Shown here: one piece after another, positions 6,661 through 9,417 of the stretch | Layout of the letters: each line of letters begins with the position of its first letter | Position numbering within the stretch: position 1 is the stretch's first letter | Source of the DNA: JBBRGK01 sp036741355 | GTDB lineage: Bacteria > Chloroflexota > Dehalococcoidia > CAUJGQ01 | Length of the DNA: 9,417 nt | Assembly: GCA_036741355.1 (NCBI GenBank) | Contig: DAINSK010000074.1 | Span: 1 to 9,417 of the forward strand | Direction of reading: 5' to 3' | The notes under the pieces: model-generated | Seen by the model: the letters and a program-made list of their open reading frames with translations, nothing else | Told to the model about the DNA's origin: nothing | Databases searched by the model: none | Made by a program: the position numbers and the translations under genes

Positions 6661-8268
6661 ATGGAAATCGCAATGCAAAAGAATCGTTGGGCGCCCCACC
6701 AGGGGCCGGTGATGGGCCGGTCGCTCATGGTTTCAACGGCACACCCAACCGCGAGCCAAGCGGGACTGTCGGTAATGAAGGCCGGCGGAAACGCGATCGA
6801 CGCGGCGGTGTGCATCAGTTGGATGCAGACGGTTCTCAAACCGGCCCGCTGCCAGATCGGCGGCGACCTCTTCTACCTGGTATTCGCCGCTGAAACCGGC
6901 ACGGTAACCGCCATAAACGGAAGCGGAGCAGCGCCGGCAGCCGCTACCCTCGATGCTTATGCTTCGGGCATCCCCAACCGCGGCATCCGTAGCGTCAGCA
7001 CTCCGGGCTTCGTGGATGGAGTACTGACCGCGCACGCGCGATGGGGCAGCAGGCCGATCGGCGAGCTCATGGACCCCGCCATCGAGTTGGCGCGGGATGG
7101 CTCGCCGGTTTCGCTGCGATTGTCGCAGCTGATCGAGCAGTTCGGCGACCTCCTGCGCTCGAACGACGCGGCGGCCGCGGTGTATATGCCCGGCGGACGT
7201 GTCCCGCAGCCGGGAGAGATCCTTAAACAGCCGGACCTCGCTCGGACTCTGGCAGCCATCCGAGATGGCGGCGGCGACGCGTTCTACGACGGCGAGTTCC
7301 CACGGGCGCTCGAGAGAGACGCCCGGAAGCTTGGCGGCCACTTTACCGCGTCGGACCTGCCCAACCATACGACCGACGTACGCGATCCGATTAGCCGCGA
7401 GTATCGCGGCCTCACGGTATATGAGCAGCCCCCCGTTTCGCAGGGTTATATCCTGCTCGAGGAACTCGGCATTATCGAAGGCTTCGACCTCGCCGGACGG
7501 CTTCCAAATGATCCGGAAGTCATCCACTTGATGATCGAAGCGAAGAAGCTGGCGTTTGCAGACAGCCGCCATCACGGCGGCGACCCCCGCCGGTCGACGT
7601 TCGACGTCAACCGTCTGCTCGACCCGGGATTCCTCGCCCAACGTCGCGCCCAGATCGATCCGCAACGCGCGGCAGTATGTCCCGCGGCTGGCTCGCTGCC
7701 GCACGCCGTGCACGACACGACCAGTTTCGCCGTCGTGGACGGAGCCGGTAACGCCGTCGCCGCGATCCAGAGCGTGTTCTCTCCTTGGGGCAGCGGCGTC
7801 GTGGTCGAGGGCACGGGAGTCCTGCTCAATAACCGCCTGACCGGCTTCACGACCGAACCCGGCCACGCGAACGTACTCGAGCCGGGCAAACGGCCGGTGC
7901 ACACGCTGAACCAGTATCTGATCACGAAAAAAGGCCGCCCCATCCTCGTGGGCGGGACTCCGGGCGGCCAGCAACAGGTGCAGACCAACATGCAGGTCAT
8001 CAGCGCGATCGTCGACGCCGGCTACGACGTCCAGACAGCGCTCGACCTTCCGCGCTGGGGGCACGACGATGGACTAGACATAACGATGGAAAGCCGTTAC
8101 GACGAACCCGTCTATGCCGAGCTCGAGCGCCGAGGGCATCGTGTGCGCCGAACGGGCGCGTGGGACGGACTGATGGGTCGTGCAACGGTGATTGCAATTC
8201 GGGAGCTTGATGGGGTGCGCATGGGAGCGCTTGACCTGCGTTCGGAAGGACAGGCCGCGGGCTGGTAG
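6661..8268 (+). CDS. Gamma-glutamyltransferase-family hydrolase (YwrD/cephalosporin-acylase-like)
   Basis: Predicted 535-residue N-terminal-nucleophile hydrolase that cleaves itself to expose a catalytic Thr. The nucleophile is Thr353 in HDTTSFAVVDGAGNAVA, giving subunits of about 352 and 183 residues. Family marks are MVSTAHPTASQAGLSVMKAG with GGNAIDAAV near the start, IGGDLFYLV (66-74), HLMIEAKKLAFADS, LLNNRLTGF, KRPVHTLNQ and GGTPGGQQQ (431-439). No signal peptide is visible, so it appears cytoplasmic, unlike periplasmic E. coli Ggt. By alignment by eye, residues binding the gamma-glutamyl group in Ggt (Asn411, Gln430, Asp433, Ser462, Ser463) are Phe, Arg, Gly, His and Thr here, so classical glutathione hydrolysis is doubtful. 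An amidase or acylase on another substrate is possible. Start is uncertain because the gap ends 9 bases upstream: ATG 6661 was taken, and ATG 6673 or a start in the gap are alternatives. The next gene follows after 40 bases. Confidence 0.88.
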   Translation: MEIAMQKNRWAPHQGPVMGRSLMVSTAHPTASQAGLSVMKAGGNAIDAAVCISWMQTVLKPARCQIGGDLFYLVFAAETGTVTAINGSGAAPAAATLDAYASGIPNRGIRSVSTPGFVDGVLTAHARWGSRPIGELMDPAIELARDGSPVSLRLSQLIEQFGDLLRSNDAAAAVYMPGGRVPQPGEILKQPDLARTLAAIRDGGGDAFYDGEFPRALERDARKLGGHFTASDLPNHTTDVRDPISREYRGLTVYEQPPVSQGYILLEELGIIEGFDLAGRLPNDPEVIHLMIEAKKLAFADSRHHGGDPRRSTFDVNRLLDPGFLAQRRAQIDPQRAAVCPAAGSLPHAVHDTTSFAVVDGAGNAVAAIQSVFSPWGSGVVVEGTGVLLNNRLTGFTTEPGHANVLEPGKRPVHTLNQYLITKKGRPILVGGTPGGQQQVQTNMQVISAIVDAGYDVQTALDLPRWGHDDGLDITMESRYDEPVYAELERRGHRVRRTGAWDGLMGRATVIAIRELDGVRMGALDLRSEGQAAGW

Positions 8269-8308
8269 GGCGTGGCAGCAGCGCGGGAACAGCGGAAAGG
8301 TGGGGGCG

Positions 8309-8938
8309 ATGGCAGATGGAATGATCGGCCGTTTCGAACGGATTATGAAGCAGCGGCATGAGGCCGGGCACGTCACTCCGCCTCGCGAGACGACGCCCGC
8401 GACGCTCCAGCCGGGCGACGCGATTATGTTCTGGAATGGCGACGACCGCCTTGTGCAAACGGTTTTGCCGTGTGCTGAGCATTTAAACGGACGCGAGACG
8501 GACTGGCGCTGGTTACTGCTGGACAGCAATAGCCTGCTGGAAGTCGCGCCCGGCTGGACGGTCTATTACAACGCTACCGAGGTCATTCAACAAGGTTCGC
8601 TGGAGTTCCTCCGGCTTGTCGGCGACCAGGACGGGCTGCTGCGTGTGTTCGAGGCACGGGTCCGAGAGGGTACGAACGCCACCAACCCGGTCAGATACGA
8701 ACACGGAGGGCAAAGCTGGCAGATTAACAGCACCGGCACGTTTGTGGTACAAAAAGCCGCGGGCTCGGTCGCGGCCGCCGACGTTTGGCGCGACATAACG
8801 CAGAACGAAGGCGACAACGTCTATGTGAAGTTGACGGGTCCGCAGGGAACCAGAGCGCTCGCCATTTGGACCACACACATTGCGCTATTAACCGGCCAGG
8901 AAGCCGGCCCGTCGGACCTCCGCTGCTATGGCCAGTGA
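8309..8938 (+). CDS. Conserved-looking protein of unknown function
   Basis: Predicted 209-residue soluble protein, no signal peptide or membrane segment; I do not recognise the family with certainty. The ATG at 8309 was chosen because GGAAAGG (8294-8300) lies 8 bases upstream; an upstream ATG at 8192 would run inside the preceding gene with unconvincing sequence. The N-terminal 30 residues are charged (RFERIMKQRHEAGH), then two beta-rich halves follow: about 33-92 (PGDAIMFWNGDDRLVQ, DWRWLLLDSNSLLEVAPGW) and about 126-195 (VRYEHGGQSWQINSTGTF, VWRDIT, VYVKLTG, ALAIWTT). Both contain a strand opening, a Trp and a W-R or R-W patch, suggesting an internal duplication. There is a faint resemblance to DUF4178-type proteins, not a call. 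It is 40 bases after the GGT-family gene and overlaps the RNase III gene by 11 bases, so it is probably co-transcribed and coupled with rnc. Confidence 0.75.
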   Translation: MADGMIGRFERIMKQRHEAGHVTPPRETTPATLQPGDAIMFWNGDDRLVQTVLPCAEHLNGRETDWRWLLLDSNSLLEVAPGWTVYYNATEVIQQGSLEFLRLVGDQDGLLRVFEARVREGTNATNPVRYEHGGQSWQINSTGTFVVQKAAGSVAAADVWRDITQNEGDNVYVKLTGPQGTRALAIWTTHIALLTGQEAGPSDLRCYGQ

Positions 8939-9417
8939 CCTCGGAGCACTCGAGGAAAAACTCGGCATTCTGTTCAAGAACAAGGCGCTGCTTGCCAAGG
9001 CGATGGTGCATCGATCGCACCTCAATGAGGCAAAGCGCCGCGATATCGAGTCGAATGAACGCTTGGAGTTCCTTGGCGACGCCGTAATCGGATATGTGGT
9101 GGCGCGTGAGCTCTATCGCCGTTTTCCCGGTGTTCCCGAGGGTCAGCTAACAGAGCTTCGGGCCCACCTCGTGCGCTGGGAAACGCTCGCGACCGTTGCG
9201 GGGCGTCTCGACCTTGGGAAACATCTCGCCCTCGGCCGGGGCGAAGAGAGAACCGGGGGCCGGCAGCGACCGATGAACCTCGCGCGCGCCTACGAAGCGG
9301 TCGTGGGAGCGCTACTGGAAGACCGCGGCCTGCGCGACACCGAGCGGTTCGTCTTGCGGACTCTCAAGGCCGATCTGGCCGAACTAGAGGCGACGAGCAA
9401 CGTTGCGGACATCAAGT
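8928..9417 (+). CDS. rnc: Ribonuclease III, N-terminal catalytic part (truncated by window edge)
   Basis: First 163 residues of a double-stranded-RNA endonuclease that processes rRNA precursors and structured mRNAs in the cytoplasm. The signature NERLEFLGDAVIGYVV (43-58) supplies Glu47 and Asp51 of the metal site, and RRFPGVPEGQLTELRAHLVR and LGRGEERTGGRQRP follow in normal order. The second metal motif, usually LADxxEALIGA, reads LARAYEAVVGA (118-128): Glu123 is kept but the Asp equivalent to E. coli Asp114 is Arg120 (codon CGC at 9285-9287). The visible end (NVADIK) is the usual linker just before the double-stranded-RNA-binding domain, which lies off the edge. The ATG at 8928 overlaps the upstream gene by 11 bases and has no clear Shine-Dalgarno, suggesting translational coupling. 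Family call is very secure; full activity is less certain because of the Arg. Confidence 0.95.
   Translation, partial: MASDLGALEEKLGILFKNKALLAKAMVHRSHLNEAKRRDIESNERLEFLGDAVIGYVVARELYRRFPGVPEGQLTELRAHLVRWETLATVAGRLDLGKHLALGRGEERTGGRQRPMNLARAYEAVVGALLEDRGLRDTERFVLRTLKADLAELEATSNVADIK

Noticed and set aside
6733..8064. Long minus-strand open frame of 443 codons opposite the GGT-family gene
   Set aside because: It is a GC-rich shadow frame; the plus strand encodes unmistakable GGT motifs over the same bases.
521..8268. Glutathione import-and-degradation system formed by the ABC importer plus the GGT homologue
   Set aside because: The genes are separated by a convergent sortase gene and a sequencing gap, and the GGT homologue lacks the canonical gamma-glutamyl-binding residues, so the evidence does not support a joint system.

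Overview
The window is GC-rich and densely coded. It carries a GntR-type regulator, a peptide-type ABC importer with two Ala-rich lipoprotein receptors, a class F-type sortase and a 100-N assembly gap. This suggests a draft or metagenome-assembled genome of a Gram-positive-like (monoderm) high-GC bacterium. Protein style best fits Chloroflexota (Thermomicrobia/Sphaerobacter-like) or possibly Actinomycetota. The assignment is inferred from protein style; no rRNA or other taxonomic marker is present.

Layout. (1) 1-376, minus strand: 5' part of a FadR-subfamily GntR repressor gene that runs off the left edge. (2) 377-520: divergent control region with a candidate promoter and an inverted repeat that exactly fits the FadR-subfamily operator consensus. 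(3) 521-5826, plus strand: lipoprotein receptor 1, two inner-membrane permeases overlapping by 14 bases, then a paralogous lipoprotein receptor 2 after a 139-base spacer. No ATPase gene is present. (4) 5851-5885: a perfect 15-bp hairpin between convergent genes. (5) 5915-about 6541, minus strand: a stand-alone class F-type sortase. (6) 6552-6651: sequencing gap. (7) 6661-9417, plus strand: a gamma-glutamyltranspeptidase-family N-terminal-nucleophile hydrolase, an unrecognised 209-residue protein, and the N-terminal 163 residues of ribonuclease III.

How the parts may work together. The divergent GntR regulator probably controls itself and the importer through the intergenic operator. The two receptors would capture peptides or similar solutes for one shared permease pair, powered by ATPases encoded elsewhere. 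The GGT-family hydrolase could process imported gamma-glutamyl or other amide-linked compounds, but it lies across a gap and a reverse-oriented gene, so this link is weak. The last three genes are closely spaced or overlapping and look like one transcription unit.

I see no mobile elements, CRISPR arrays or RNA genes. Most of the window is ordinary metabolic and transport content. The points most worth a second look are the operator architecture, the two-receptor/no-ATPase transporter, the replaced substrate-binding residues in the GGT homologue, and an Arg in place of a metal-binding Asp in RNase III.
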